Origin: Eremophila alpestris peregrina
Taxonomy: Eukaryota > Chordata > Aves > Passeriformes > Alaudidae
NCBI GenBank assembly: GCA_009792885.1
Contig: WMCF01000023.1
Span: 9,422,248 to 9,486,247 of the forward strand
Reading direction: 5' to 3'
DNA: 64,000 nucleotides
Positions 14,087-27,969 of this stretch are shown piece after piece. Below the pieces are notes generated by a model that did no database searches, was not told the origin of the DNA, and was given only the letters and a program-made list of their open reading frames with translations. Within the stretch, counting starts at the first letter, position 1. Each line of letters starts with the position of its first letter. Made by a program: the position numbers and the translations under genes.

Positions 14087-14126
14087 TTTTTTTTTTTTCA
14101 ATCTTAGACTTTTTTTTTTTTTTTTT
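14087..14126. repeat. Two T runs (T12 and T17) close together
   Basis: T12 at 14087-14098 and T17 at 14110-14126 are separated by CAATCTTAGAC. No retrocopy can be recognised on either side. Confidence 0.85.
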
Positions 14127-17100
14127 GGCTTTTTAATGTCTCTCTTGCTCTTCTCAAGAGTGCTCTTCTGTTTGCTTTGTGCTAAGGACTGGTCTTAAGG
14201 AATCTTGATGCTGCATGATTATTTGTGGCTTGGCTTTCTTTCTTTAGGCTTGTGTTCCATTCAAGCCACTAAACCAACTGGCAGCAAGCTTCTCTCTGGC
14301 TTTTCACGTACTGCTGGGAGGCAGGAAAACCAGTTTTATCCAGACAGCACTGTGAGGATGAGTTGCATGAAATTACTTATCCAGTCTGCTTGCAAAAAAA
14401 ATTTACATTTCTTGTAAGCATATGCATTGTTATTAAAGGCATTTCTAAGACTTAAAAATGCCATACCACATGAGAGTGTGGTTTGCTATGTGGCACAGCA
14501 AAACTGTAGGTCTATTCAAAAAAGTCAGGTTTGAATGTGTTATCATTTTAAAGTACATCCTTAAATGGATGAAGTGGCATATGTCTTCCTACAGGAAATC
14601 AGAATAAATAGATTATATTGAGCAGTCATCATCATCTAGAAATGGGAAGTAAAATGTTTTCTATAGATTTTCTTCAGAGTCTTCATAGGGATTTTTTTTT
14701 TACTTCACACCAAATATCATTAAGCTGCTAGGAGCTGAAAATCTTGTGTGTGAGAACAGAAGATAGCTTTTCCCCATCCGTGAAGGCATTTTTGTTTAAT
14801 AACAACTTTGATCCTTCTACTGTTGGCAATGGTCATTGAGAAATCCTGACATAAAGAAGGTATCTGCAAGATAAAGTTCTACAAGGGATGATTAGCAGCA
14901 CTTAAGTTTTCTTTTTGTTGAAAGGAAGAATCCCTGATTGAACAGTGCATTGAATGATATGACAAGCAAGTACTTGATCCCTGTCCAGCTGGAAAGGAAT
15001 TGTATTCATCAGCAGCTTTTTAGCTAAGGATGTCTTTATATTTTCACTCTTTGTTTGAGTCTCTCCAGATCCTCCCTTTACTTCATGTCAGCACTATATA
15101 GTAGGTATGCCAAGTGGTTTTGAAATTTAAATTACAGTCTCTTTTTCAGATGTTATTGGAAAGAACATGTAATTTATAACCACGTGTTAGGAGTACAGGA
15201 TGTTCATGGTTCACTGCCAATTCTTCTTTTGTAAAGTTAATAAAACTTTCATAAAACACTTATACACTTGTATATTTCATGGTAAAGATTTTTTTATCTC
15301 ATAGGCTAATGTAAAGATTTATTAAAAACATTTTTTTGTTAAGAGGAGTGTCAATAGTTTGCAGCTGAGTGTAATTTTGAATTCCCAGTAGATGACAGTC
15401 TGACTGAAAATGACACTAACAGCTTTGTTGATTTAGCACTAAAAATAAAGGATTCTTTCAAATGATATAAAGCTCTAATACCCTGAGTGTGCTGAAATAC
15501 ACTTGAGACCCTTAAGTAGAGTTTCAGCGCAGTGTTCGCCAGCACTCTGGATTCCGGTGAACAAGCATCAGCGTGCTTCCTGGCACTGACCCACTGGGCT
15601 CCCACCTAGAAACTAGTGGGAAGGAGCAGGATGCTGCACTAAGAGGAGAAACTGATATGTCTAACATGGGAGCCATCAGAGCTTTGGGTAATGTCACGCC
15701 AAGGACTTCTAGCAGGACCTCATGACATCATTGTGACTAAGTTTTCCTTTTCTTTTTCCTCAAAAAAAATTTTGAACGCTTGAAATATTTAATTCAGTGG
15801 CAACCCAAAACTACTACCATCTGATAGCTATGAAGAGGTATGTGAAAAGAGCTGATGGTTTCATGCCAGCTTCTGCAGGATGGTTGCTCACTCTCTTTTT
15901 GTGATGTGATAATTGATAGCTTTGCTGGCGATCTTGGCAAAGATGCTGAGGATTAAATAGCCCAGGAGATGGAACTTTCCTAGTCTCCTAAGTGAGAAAC
16001 AGACATGTTGGCCAGGCAGCGTGGAAGAGTCTACAGTGCTCCTGCTGTACTGTACTAAATAAAAATACTGCAAAAGGGTTTCCTCCATCTTTGAACAGCT
16101 TTTATTCGAAGTAAGAGTATTTAGAGCCATATTCTCATCTTTATCTGATTTGAACCTATTTTCTCCTTGTAGTCTGGAACAGGTCAGGTAATAAAGTGAC
16201 AAAAATATTTTCCACAACTTTACAGCCACCTACCCCAAGCATCTGCATTAGTGTAACTGGAATAGAAAGCTCTACACTTCCTTAAATGATTGCATAAAGA
16301 AAAGTGATGAGGCATAGAAAGTGACTTTGGTGTAGAGTTGGTGACAAGTGCTAGAGGGCACTGATAAATTTGTCATGTATAGGATCCAATTTTTTATAAG
16401 AAATCTGCAAAGTACCTCTCAGTCTAGTAAAAAAAAAATCACTATTTACTTTGAGCCTGCCAACTTTTGTTATTTCATCCATATGTTGTGACTACTGCAG
16501 TACATTTTTACTTTATTTAGTGCTTTTCCTAAAACAATTCACTCCTGATAGACAAGTGGTTAAACTTGGAGAACAGAAGGGCTAAATTTACAGATCCATA
16601 AATGGTAGGAATAATAATATCTACAAAGGGTACGGTGTGCTGTGAAAACTGTAGCACTGAATACTGTAGGAAGCAGAGAGAGATCTAGGAAAAACTAAGG
16701 ATTTGTTGTTTTATCTTGCCTATGTGATAAAACAGAATTGTGGATCCTCAGAGAATCAATTAGTGTGCATAGAAATAAGGAGGAGGTAATTATATAGATG
16801 GAGTTAAAGACAAAATGGTTGAAAACTTAATGTGTTTATAAGAAAATGTTGAGTGGCTGCTGATTCTTGACCTAGATTGCACAGTGATCGCAAATTTGAC
16901 TGGAATAAAATCACTTTTTTAATTCAGATTAAACAAAGTTCATCTAATAGAGCAGCTTTTGACTCAGATTGACCTCCCAATATAATGTGTGGGATGTATG
17001 CACACAAATTAAGAGACCATAAGCTGCCTTTCTCAGTATAGCTTGGCAAAGTGGTTGTTTTGTGCTTTTCCTTCTACAAGCACGGCTTCCCAGATTCAGG

Positions 17101-18249
17101 AAAATAATGGAGAGGATCTCCTCACTTGTAAGGATCCTTGCAAAGTTCACATCACTAACCAAAGAGCATCCAAACAATTTTATTCCCATGTAAATATAGC
17201 ATAATGAAGTAAAAATTCTGGGATTTTTGAGAAGCAATAGCTTTTATATGTTTATATCTAAAACAGATGAAGAAAAAGGTCGCTATTCTCTGCAAGGAGC
17301 TCTGCTGTACCAGTTGTGTTATCTAACTAAAGTTAGATCCATTTTGAATGTCAAATGAAAAATGTGGTGAGGTTCAGGATATTTCTGCATAGGCCATGAC
17401 TGTGGTGCAGGGCTAATTTGGCACCCTTCCTTAGCCAGGCTTGTGGAAAAGAACACTCCCTTTATTAAATTACCTGAGAAAGTCTGAAGATAAGAGAGCA
17501 GCTGTTATGGACACAAGCCCTTCAAAATGACCGTTTTAAGTGAATCTTTCCAGATCTGACATTGTTGACCACCATGTTCATTTCCACAGTAAATTCTCTT
17601 CTTTTCTCCTAAATTTCTAATAGACTAAATTTGTCTGGGGTAATTTTTGAGCTTTTGATCCCATCCCATCAGTCTTACTGAAACACATTTTCTAGGGAGG
17701 TATTCTGTATTGTATGAAGATGAATCTGCAAAGGAAATAGAATCACACAGGTACCATTATCACTAATCTCCTTTAAGATGATTAAAAAGCAGACAAAACA
17801 TATGTTAAAGAGCTTGGAAAAGGTGAACAATGCATATAGAGGTCTTTAACACCTCCCAATTGGAAATAAATAGTTTTGTTATTTACAGTTATTTTATTCA
17901 GTCTAATTAAATTTACAAACATTTAACTTATTAGACCATAATTTTAATATAACATTCTTGAAATATGAAAGTCCTCTAGATAACTACAGTAAGTATATTT
18001 GTCTCAGAATGCTCTTCTTCTGTAGATAACAAAAAAAATAAAAAGAATAAAAAATATGATTATAAAGTGGTGATTAGAACTGAGTGGGAAAAGAAAGTAA
18101 GTTGTATTTCCCTCTGGTTTTGATTCTATTATTAATATCAATAATTAAAATATGAGAAAAATTTGAATCAGCTGGTTTTTGGGCGGGGTAGAGCTGTCTC
18201 AACAGTGTCCTGTGAGTGATGAAGTGTGAGTTATATCAGATATTTCATG

Positions 18250-18665
18250 ACTATTTTGCTAAACTCTGTAGAGGAGTGGCCTTACAGTGCCAAGGAAAAG
18301 TGGCACACGGGTGTTTTCTCTTGGTGACGTGACCCAGCCCCTTGCTGCTGTGATAAACAAACCTGCCCTCCTGCAGGAGTCTGCTCCTTTCTGAAATGAT
18401 GCTTTCACTCTTTGAAGAGCTGACCGAACCAAGTGCTGCTTCCCTGAATCCACAGTGAATCCTTCCTCGTCTTCTCCACCTCATTCCATTTTCCTTGGTT
18501 GCTGGAGCTCTTCAGGAAGGATTCTGCCACTGGCAGAGAGTTGGTGCTTTTCTTCCCTGACATTTTTTTGCAGCACCCTCTCAGACCCAGCTCTGGAGAA
18601 AGCTGCATCCTTTTTGCATCCTCTTTGCATCCTTTTCATGCAGGTGCAGCCTCTTTCCAACTGAC
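18250..18665. other. GC-richer patch with overlapping short frames, unassigned
   Basis: Compared with its flanks this stretch is richer in G and C. It holds overlapping open frames of 60-90 codons on both strands, which is what raised GC alone tends to produce. I recognise no protein family in any frame. It contains an 11-bp unit repeated three times, listed separately. It could be an old unrecognised repeat or an untranslated exon; neither can be shown. Confidence 0.35.
18605..18637. repeat. 11-bp tandem repeat, three copies
   Basis: Three successive units, GCATCCTTTTT, GCATCCTCTTT and GCATCCTTTTC, differ by one base each from a common form. Confidence 0.85.
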
Positions 18666-21339
18666 TTTTTTTTCCTAAATAAATACTAGACAATTGTCTG
18701 CTAACAAAACCAGTAGCATTCCTATAAAAAGGATAAAGCAAAGACATCAGGCATAGTGCTTTCAGTGGTGCAAACTTGTTTGTGCTAGTATAGACTTAGT
18801 TAAATATTCACCAAATATATCTTAAGGTGTTTTGAATTTTTTTTTTTTTTGTTATAAAATATATGTTAGAAGATTAAAGCATGTACAGAACATTCCTCCT
18901 TCTCATTCATGTCAAAATGAAATTGATAATTGCCAGTTTTTAACCAGCTCAAGAGATGCTTTCACAGCCTTCCCTTTGCAGGAGATTACTTATTGTTGCC
19001 TTTGATGTTGACATTATTTAATAGAGATCTTTTTTTTCTTTATGAATTGTTTCAACTTGCTCATGCTGTCTTCAACTTAATGAAGCTGTTGAGAAGAAAA
19101 CTGTAAACAAATGAGATAGGATGGTTTAGGAAGAATGTGAATTGTATTCTTTAGCAAGAATTGTTTATGGGGATGGTTTCATAATATGTAAAACATATGG
19201 ACCACCAGAAATCTTAATGTCAGACTTCAGGTCTTTGATTTCTTATTTCTTGTAATTTACATTTTATCTACTCTTTTTCCTTTTCATTTTCATTTTAACA
19301 TATCATTTTTGTAGCAATAGAGCTGAACAAGATATGCTCCTGTTACAGGACTGTACCACTCATTGGAAGACATAAAAAATGCTAAATGTCATGAATATCA
19401 CAAATAAAGCTTACTAAGGATCTGGATGTATTAAACTTGAAGGAGACAATAAAATTGATTTTGATTTTGTAGTTATATCCTTTTAGAAATGTATTGTTAG
19501 GTCCATCCACAGTACGGATGTCCTGAGTCTGTTTTCAGTGCTTGCTTATACTTGCATTACCTCTTCAGAAGCTGCTTTCTCACCTAATGCCCACCCAGAA
19601 CCACCAGATTCTGTTGCAAGACGAACAGAACCAAATCAGTTTTCAATGTATTTTTTCTTAATGAAACAATAAATCCATTTTTTCTGCACCTTAATTGTGA
19701 GTGCACAAGCATGTAAAAATAAAGACCGCATAACTGTAAAGTGACTGGTTATGGCTAATTTTATTTATCACTAACTTCTAACTTAATATTTTGCATTCAA
19801 GTAGAGGAAAACCATACACAACCAGTACAAACTATAGCCCCGAGAGATTAAGCCTATTTTAACAATGGCAACACAAAATAGTGGAATTCAGATTTATAGG
19901 ATTCATTTGCCTTTGAAAGCTTAATTCCTCAGGAGTTTACTTGAATTTTAACATTCTTGGAAAATTAAAATATGTTGCTTAGTTTGCTCTACACCTGTAG
20001 ACATTTTGCTAATTAGCTTCACAAATTCAGATCAGGTGTTGACTAGTACAAAATAATTTGCTGTCCAAAAGGAAAAGAAAAAGGCTGGTGTGGAATTGTC
20101 ATCAGGGAAAACAGGAAAAGAAAAAGGAGTTGAGTAATCTTTGATCCTGCTTTCAGCAAACCTCTGCTGTACAAGTGAACAGGAGATCAAACGTGAACAG
20201 ATTTTTGCGCTGTACTGTGCTATAGGAATCCAATACTCCAAGAATCCAATGTAAGTAAAAAATGTGAAATCTGCCAAGAACATCATAATTACTTAGAAAT
20301 TATTACTGAGAAATACAAAAATGTGGTTTCTATGTATTCCTGAACTGATGGACTTCAGCTGAAGGTGGGATTGGGCTCTTGTCAGTCAATTATATCTGTT
20401 CAGTAGATTAGGCTTTTGAGGGACATGGTTTTACAAGTAGAGCATTGCTAATGTTTTTCTGGGTGTGGGTTTGTGAAATTTACCTCTTCCTGAGTATTTC
20501 ATAACCAATGTGATTATTGGTCTCTCTAGAGCTATGCTTTAACTTTTTTATTATTAAATTACTTCTTTGTAGGAGTTTTCTTTTAAAAATGTTACAATGG
20601 GTGTTATTGTTTTTCTGGATTATCTTCTAGCAGAATTCAATTCATTCCTCATTTTCAACTAAGCTTTTCCTGGAAAATGATATTTTGTTGGTTTTAGGAT
20701 ACATGTCTTCCTACATTATCTGCCTTAAGGGTGGTCTCTATGCATTGTCTTCTGGTATAGCTAGTTAGGGTTAGAGTAGGATGTTTCATGTTTGGTTCTT
20801 CTTGGTGATATCAAATGTAATAATTCATGTCTGTGAATGTAGATATGCCACTGACAGGTGTTTGTCCCCATTTGGCATGAAGCTAGACTGATAGAAGTAC
20901 ATGTATAGAGGAAGCATGTCTATATGCTGAGGAAGAGGGGGTTTACACCTTTTTATTATGTCAGAATCACTCGGGAATACAGTTTTTGTGTGTAGAAAAA
21001 GCCTTAAATGAAGAGCTTCAAGGCACACTGCGTCTTAAAGTGAGTAGCTGATAAATGAGAAAGTGCCTGAAAACAGTAGAAGGATGTTTTAGCTGAAACC
21101 CTGGAGCAGATGAACCTGTAATGCTGCTTTTTTGGTTTTATTTTTTGATTGTGATTTCATTTTGCTTGGGGTAGAGAAGCTTTGTTGAGTTGAGTTTAAT
21201 AGCAGGCAAAAAGGTTGTGAATTTGCTCTCCAGCACAGTCTGCTTGCTCACAAAGCTCTTTAATAAGGTCCTTCTGTATGTTTTGGAACAGCACCTGTGC
21301 CAGCAGCTTTTTTTACAGCCTGCTGTGGGTGTTGTACAT

Positions 21340-21365
21340 TGTCTGTGTGTTTGTGTGTGTCTGTC
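21340..21365. repeat. Imperfect (TG)n simple repeat
   Basis: TGTCTGTGTGTTTGTGTGTG with interruptions; a degraded GT microsatellite. Confidence 0.75.
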
Positions 21366-24300
21366 AGCTGGGGACAGGGTGGAGAGGGGTAATTTCAGTG
21401 AAATGGAACAAAGTCTAAACGCCTGATTTAGGTGGCATCCACCCAATGACTGCTCCTGCTCCTTTTCCTGCTCTCTCCATCCCACTCCTTCAATAAAAAC
21501 TGCATTTTCTTTAAAAACCTTCTATACATTTGAAAGAAGTCTAAATACTGAAGCATCTGGATATGAACTTTTTAGGGACCTAGTGAGCTCCCTTCTTCCT
21601 TGTATAATTCTTCATCATTGTCACTCCACCCTACTAAGGCTACCCACCCAGGCCTAATTTTGTTCCTTTCACTTGTTCCATACTGCAAATATTCATTTTC
21701 TATGCCTCCTGTGATTTCAAATTGTGCATTAAATATACTTTTCAGGAATTTAAAAGAAATAATTTACTCTGTCATTTTAATTTACAAGTCTATGGGAGTT
21801 TTTCTTTTTTTTTTCCCTCTGCAGTGAGCCATGTTGTTGTAACAGATATTTTTATATGTAAAGCTGGAAAGCATAGTCTCTTTGGTATTATGAAATTTGT
21901 TCATATGATGCTATAGCAGATTGTTTAATGGTACCAATCTTAAGTCAAAATAGAACTCTTGATTCCTTTTCTCTTTCTCTAGGTATTTACTTATCTTGTT
22001 TCTTTCAGGGTATTGCTCTTCAGTGTTGTTTTTGCAATATCATGTCTTTAATCTCTGCTCTCCCTCCTATGATAATTAGCTGCCTTCTCTGTGACTCAGC
22101 CCACCAGGCAGCAACAGAGCCTAGATCAGGATTAGGTCAGTTAATAATAATTGTCAGCTTTCCACAGACTCAAGAAAGCGGGCCCATGCAAGAGGCTCTG
22201 GCTGATTTCAGGTAACAGGAGAATGCAAAGCTATCTTTTAGGGACTAAAGAGTAGCTTTTGTTATTGCATGACAGCTTAGGTAGTTTCAGTTCTTAAAAC
22301 CAGCTACACCAGGGTTGGGAGCTCTACACACGCTGTATTTGAAGTGCCTGGTGTGGTAGTAAGAGAACAACATTTGTAGGAGGCCCAGCTGACTGCCAAC
22401 AAAGATAAAGCAGGTTACTATGTGCTTAATTCTCACTCCTGCAGCCTGTGCTGGCTAAAATGTGATCTCTGCTGCTCGGAGGTGTTGTGTTAGACCATCG
22501 TCTGTCATATTGTAATAAGAAAAAAGCAAAATATTTCTCATTCCAAATGATGGTGGCACTGTTTTCCCAATATTTTTACAGTAGTTCAACGTGATGGAAT
22601 CACTTTAGAATATGAACTATACCTTCAGTTCTGAATTGCTGCTGAATATAATCAGGCTCTCACAATGCCCTGCTTTGTTATGTGGGTCAGAGTAAGTCTT
22701 TTGGTGCTCTTTTGCAACTGTGCTTTGGTGTCTCTCAGTGTGAACCTTGGCATATGAAAATTTCTTTGTGGCTTTCAACGCTATAAAGTTGGTTTTTTTC
22801 AGCACCAGTGACCAAGAGGAGAAGTAATTATATGTGGCTTGGACTTATTTCAATTCAGAAATAAACATGCAATTAGGAGATAATTATAGCTATGAGATAA
22901 TTTGATATAAGGGAGATGTAAATGTAGATTTTGAATAACTTTCACTACATAAAAAAAATCTTATTTACCTGTGGTTTTGTTCACATTTTAAGAACAGGTC
23001 TTTCAGCTCAAAGCTTGTGATAGGAGGAACTAATTAATTACAGAGATATTCTTCCTGATGATTCACAGCTTTTTAATTACTTACTCAAGTTTCTTTGACA
23101 GATCTGTATGTTCTGCCCCTGTTGCTGAAATGTCCATACAATATTTTCCTGAGTTAGAAGCAGTTGGATCAGTCCTTCATACCATCAGAAAGCACAGGAA
23201 AAATGCTTGAGTCTGGAGCCATAGGAATTGACATCTGTACCGAAGAAAGACATAGAGGGTTCTCTGGAGCTGTGCAAGGAAGTGGGAGGCACACCTTCCT
23301 GAGCAGCAAGGCCTTTGGGGTGTCAGGAGAAGAACTGGAAAGCAGGTGTTTCTGGATAATTGGTTCAGGGCTGAGTGTTAGACAGTATCTCACTTTCTGA
23401 GCTGTTCTTGCTCCTGGCAACTCCTGGAACAAAGGGACTGGACAACCCAAGCCCTCTGCTGAAGATATTTAGGTACTTTGCTGTCAGCTGATTGAAATGT
23501 CTGTAACAACCTTAGCCTGTTTGTTGCTGCCAGCTCTGCAGCAGCTGTCTGTCCTTCCAGGGCTACCCCTGTAAGCAAGCAAGTTCATTCAAGCTATTTT
23601 CAGAAAAATGGTATTTAAGGAGCAGAAGGGAAGGCGGACTTTTTAAGTTACCTCTTACTGTCAAAGCATTTCTGTAGCTGTTAGACACTACATTCACTCC
23701 AGCATTTGTGGTATGAAATCCTTCGGCTCTTAAATAGTTCAAAACACTGGTTAGTAAGAAAAATCAGCAGCCTTAGAATACAAATGGTATTCTGTGTAGA
23801 ATTTAGTGTCTCTATTTTATTTCAGACATGCCAAATCAAATGAAACCAATACTATTGATGTAAGACAGTGCTGGAAATTTTGTACTAAAGAGTGCACAGC
23901 TTCCGGGGAAATGCGCTGGGAAAGCTCAAAGACTGGTTCAGAAAACCAAAGTTTACTTCCAGCCAAAACCTTACTTTTGCAGCTATAGAGATATCTTTAT
24001 ACTCGTGGCAAACCAGTAGAAAATAAGAGCTGTAAGAAAGGCAAGGAGGGAGCTCCTAACTCATAGTTGTGGCCACTATGTTTTGGCTTCCATGTGCTCA
24101 CGGACACACCTTGGTCATGCCAGACTGGAGCCTATTTCAGCATAAAAACTGTAGCTCTTAAGATCTCTTGGACAGTGAAAATTCCATTTCTACAAAGTAG
24201 AAGAGCATATCCACCTGCATAATATTTTCCCTGGTGGATAATGTCTTGTGAGTTTTCATGCCAATGTGGCTTATTGCATCTCCTTGATGGACTTGGGAGG

Positions 24301-24374
24301 AATAATCCAACTTTTACCAATTTCATTTTGTCTGCTCAAGGTTGTGTGGGTTTTTGGTGTGGGTTTTTTCTTTC

Positions 24375-24421
24375 TTTTTTTTTTTTTTTTCTTCACAACA
24401 CAATTTTGTGTGTGTGCGTGC
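24375..24421. repeat. T16 run followed by a TG-rich tract
   Basis: Sixteen T, a short AC-rich spacer, and then a TGTGTGTGCGTGC stretch. Two simple tracts close together with no recognisable element between them. Confidence 0.8.
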
Positions 24422-26103
24422 ATGCCAGGATTTATGACTGAATAAACCAAATATAGAACAGACCACTTACATAATATTTAACATATGTTATAATGTCAGA
24501 TGCGAGTTAATTTTAGAAAGAGTAATGGAGCAAACCAGACAAAATGGATCATCACTTTTCCCTGAATGTGATTAAGCAAAGAGGAAGGATTCTATCCCAC
24601 CCCACCCATGTATTGGGTATAAATTTCCTGCAAGTCCTTTAGCAGAGGAATATAAAACTGACTTCCAAGTGAATATAGACAGATGTTGGGTGGTCCTTTT
24701 TTACACATGATTATTCAATGCTCCTCTATAGGAACAAACTGGTTCCCATCCAAGTAAAAAGCCTGAAAAAATAGATTCTTCTTCTCATTATCCAACCTAA
24801 AGGTAATGTATTCATTTAAGGAACAAAATTCAAATAAAAGGTGCCTCAGTCATTAGTGGATCATTAAAAAATTAGATTAAAACCCATTTGTTACTGAATT
24901 CTGGAGCAGTGTGGGTGTTGCACTGAAAACTATTAAGCCTCTTACTTTGTATGAGTAATATGTGTTATGGTAATGTCTTTAAATTTCTATTCAAGCTGAA
25001 GAAAATTTGTTTCAAAAATATGCGAAATGTACGTCTGTAAAGAAATAACTAAGAGTCACTCTGACCCATCCATCTACTCCCCACACGTGTGAATGGTAAC
25101 TGATGTGTGTATCTTCATGTTAAGAGATGCTCAAAGCTGTGCATTGTGTGTCTGGAGCTAAAATGCCAAGGCCTGGTGTTTGGCAGCTTGGACTGAATCT
25201 AAAACTGACAATTCCGTGCAAAATGGAGAGAGGATATTTTTGATTGTTTCCTTTGGTTTGCAAAGAGCAAACTGGGTACGCTTGATATTATCTGATCAAA
25301 GAGGGATGGAAAATAAAATGCCATGCATGTGATCCTTCTGGACCCAGGGAATTTCGTAGTATTCTGTAGGAAGAAGTGGGAAGCCCAGAAAACTCTCCTT
25401 ATATTCCAAGTAATATTTTTCTTGCTCATGTGTCACCATTTTTTACTGGTTATTTCACGTTGCTTCTTCACCTCACACTCATTCTCACAATATCTGCTAT
25501 TTCATCACTTAAAATACTTGTAGACCTGTAATTAGTCCTGTACCTGTTTAAGACAAATCATCTTAGGTTCATGTGTATGCTTCAGTTCAATAAGTCAATA
25601 GAGGGAGATCTAGGGATGTTAATATAAGACATAACTTCTGGTATATGACATAACTTGAGTTTGAAAATTCTGTTGTAGTAAATTTTATTTAAGATATAAC
25701 AGCATGAAAGAAGTTTGTTAGACCACTACAAATATATGGATACACTTCAGGTAACACCAGAGCTCTTGTTCAACTTGCTTAGGTTTTTGTTTTGATTGTT
25801 GCAAGCTGATTTAGTGGCACAATTTCAGCAATTTTAAATGCATTTTAGATCTGTATAGAAATCCAAAGATTCTTTTCCACTTTGATTTCCTTCTTTTGGA
25901 AACAAAACCGAACAAAACCCCCTAAGACCTCAGACAATGCTGGGACTTCACCTATTAGAGACTAAGAGAAAATTTCTTTCCTAAACACTGACAGCTGAAA
26001 ATTACCAGGAATTCTGTTGTATCTACAGATAAACAGAAATGGTATTCTAAAAGATGTTACTAGAATTTCAGCTCTCTCTCTGTCCTACTCATGCTTTAAT
26101 GGC

Positions 26104-26139
26104 ATTATTGCACAAACTGTACAATAATGTACAGTTTGT
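26104..26139. repeat. Perfect inverted repeat, 11-bp arms, with a competing second pairing
   Basis: ACAAACTGTAC (26112-26122) and GTACAGTTTGT (26129-26139) are exact reverse complements around the 6-nt loop AATAAT. The flanking ATTATTG (26104-26110) is also the exact reverse complement of CAATAAT (26122-26128), which overlaps that loop. Two alternative hairpins can therefore form in the same 36 bp. No known element is recognised. Confidence 0.85.
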
Positions 26140-27927
26140 AAAACAGTACTCCCCAAGGAAAGTGTCACATGTCCATCCTCAGGGCAGGTTTCAGGGAAAG
26201 TGTCAGAAGTGAAAGCCGGTGCCACCAACTGCAGGAAAGCAACTTTTTCCTCCCCCAGTGTAGCTGGGTTTGGTGGGTGCTGACCTCCTGGAATGTTTGT
26301 GGCCAGCATTCATCACGACCTAGCTCTGTGGTGGGCCAAGTCCTGCAGAGTGCAGGGTTCCTGCAGAGCCCTGATGGAAATGCTGGCTCACTGTGGGATA
26401 ATTTATTTTGGTTAAACGAGGTTGCAGACTACAAGCTTAATTTTAGGTTATCCTGATGGTAAAATTATAGGTCATAAACCAGAGGGAAAAGTTGTGTTTG
26501 ACCTTTCATAATAAAAGATTGGGGAGTGACAGGAGATGTGCAGTGAGGATGTATTAGCTAGAAAACCCAATTGGAAGGAATTTTGTCTTCTGAATTCTGT
26601 CAGATTCCCCACTGTAAATAAAAAATCTCAAACAAAATAATAAAATGAAATTTAGAAAACACAAGTATTTTAGGGTAAATTTAGGCTATCCTGTCACCTG
26701 GGCAAAGAGCTAAGAAAGCCGTTGGTATTGTGTTCTAGGTTCTAATTTGATTAATGAATTTGTTATATTCATAATCTCTTCTTTTTTGTATTTCTGATAA
26801 TGAGCAAAAGTGGCCATGAAAGCCCTACCTGGTTTTTAATTTATATTTATGGTATCTAAACAAAGATCACAACTGTATTCCATAGCATGAGTAGCTGAAC
26901 AGATAAAAAAAACTCCACTGAAACTTTTTAATTAAAAAAAAAAGGGTAAATAAGTTTCTTTCACCCAAACACAGTTTTCCGTGTATTCATCAGCATAAAA
27001 TCTTGCTTTGGATGATTTTAGCAGTAATTTTCTAGACAACATAATTTAGAAAAAGCTCCAGCAAAAGCTTCATCCTGTATCGTGTAGTTATTACTGGGGA
27101 TTAAAGATCAAGCTTTGCAAGCAAGAGGTAGCTCTTTCCTTAACCATAATAAAATTCTGACCATTTCACACTATTAAAGCAAAAATAATCAAAGCCTTGC
27201 CTTAGTTCTACCCAGATTTATTGATAATATTTGAAGAAAAATTAAGCATAGAGACCATTGTCAATTCTCACTACAGTATTCATGCAAAGTTTGAAGGTAA
27301 AATTCTCTTTGATTGTGTTTATGGAATGACTTTAAAAGTCTGAACATAGTCAGAGTTTCCTGACTGGCTGTCAGTGATGTCATACCCGTGTCAATAATGC
27401 CCTCTTAGTCCAGGACTCTGACTCTTTCTCTCTATCACTTTTGATTTAAAAATTCCATTTCATCATAGCAAAAAGACACTTAAAGGAAAGTCTTCAGCTT
27501 CTTGCCTTATCACACTACCAAAGCATATAATAATCCTGAGAAAATGCACTGCCTGTCATGTTGTACTGCTTAAATATAGGTCAGAAAATCTGCCATACCA
27601 GACAGGATGGTGTTAGTGCTACACTGGAATGGCCTCAGAGGGCAGGGAAAAGTCTAACTCTAATCTCAGCTTCCATGACAGCAGAATCCAGAATAGCTCC
27701 AGTTAGAGTTCACAAATGTGGGTGCAGGGAGTGATCTCTCCTCCCAGTATTGATCAAGCCACACAAATGACATTAACCCTGGGAGAGGCCCATGTGGCAG
27801 CAAAGCAGATTCCCTGGATCAGACTCTTAGATCTGTGGAAATAATTGCAGTTTGTGTCCAAGGCTGCAGAGAGCTTTTATTTGGAAAAAATTCTTGCAAA
27901 TACCAAAAAAGAGAAGTGCCTGGGCCA

Positions 27928-27969
27928 AATTTACCTGAATTTACCTGTCTATGAACTATCTATGAACTA
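27928..27969. repeat. Two adjoining tandem duplications (10 bp x2, then 11 bp x2)
   Basis: AATTTACCTG occurs twice in a row (27928-27937, 27938-27947). Directly after it, TCTATGAACTA occurs twice in a row (27948-27958, 27959-27969). All four units are exact copies within each pair. Confidence 0.9.

Larger units (their letters stand above)
8721..18249. other. AT-rich noncoding sequence, unassigned
   Basis: About 9.5 kb with no recognised gene or transposon. The longest frames (119 codons minus at 10104-10463, 113 codons minus at 15888-16229) have no recognisable domain. The first begins inside the complement of a T17 tract, giving a lysine run, which argues against a real protein. Simple tracts and one small hairpin are listed separately. 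Confidence 0.6.
18666..26103. other. AT-rich noncoding sequence, unassigned
   Basis: About 7.4 kb with no recognised gene or transposon. The longest frame is 115 codons on the minus strand (21138-21485), overlapped by a 78-codon frame on the plus strand, with no domain in either. A GC-richer patch lies around 23160-23590, again with short overlapping frames on both strands (78, 93 and 62 codons). A GT-rich stretch lies near 21340-21365, a T16 run at 24375-24390 and a TG-rich run near 24405-24421. Confidence 0.6.

Noticed and set aside
27928..27969. CRISPR-like direct repeats
   Set aside because: Only two copies of each short unit, with no spacers, in animal nuclear DNA.
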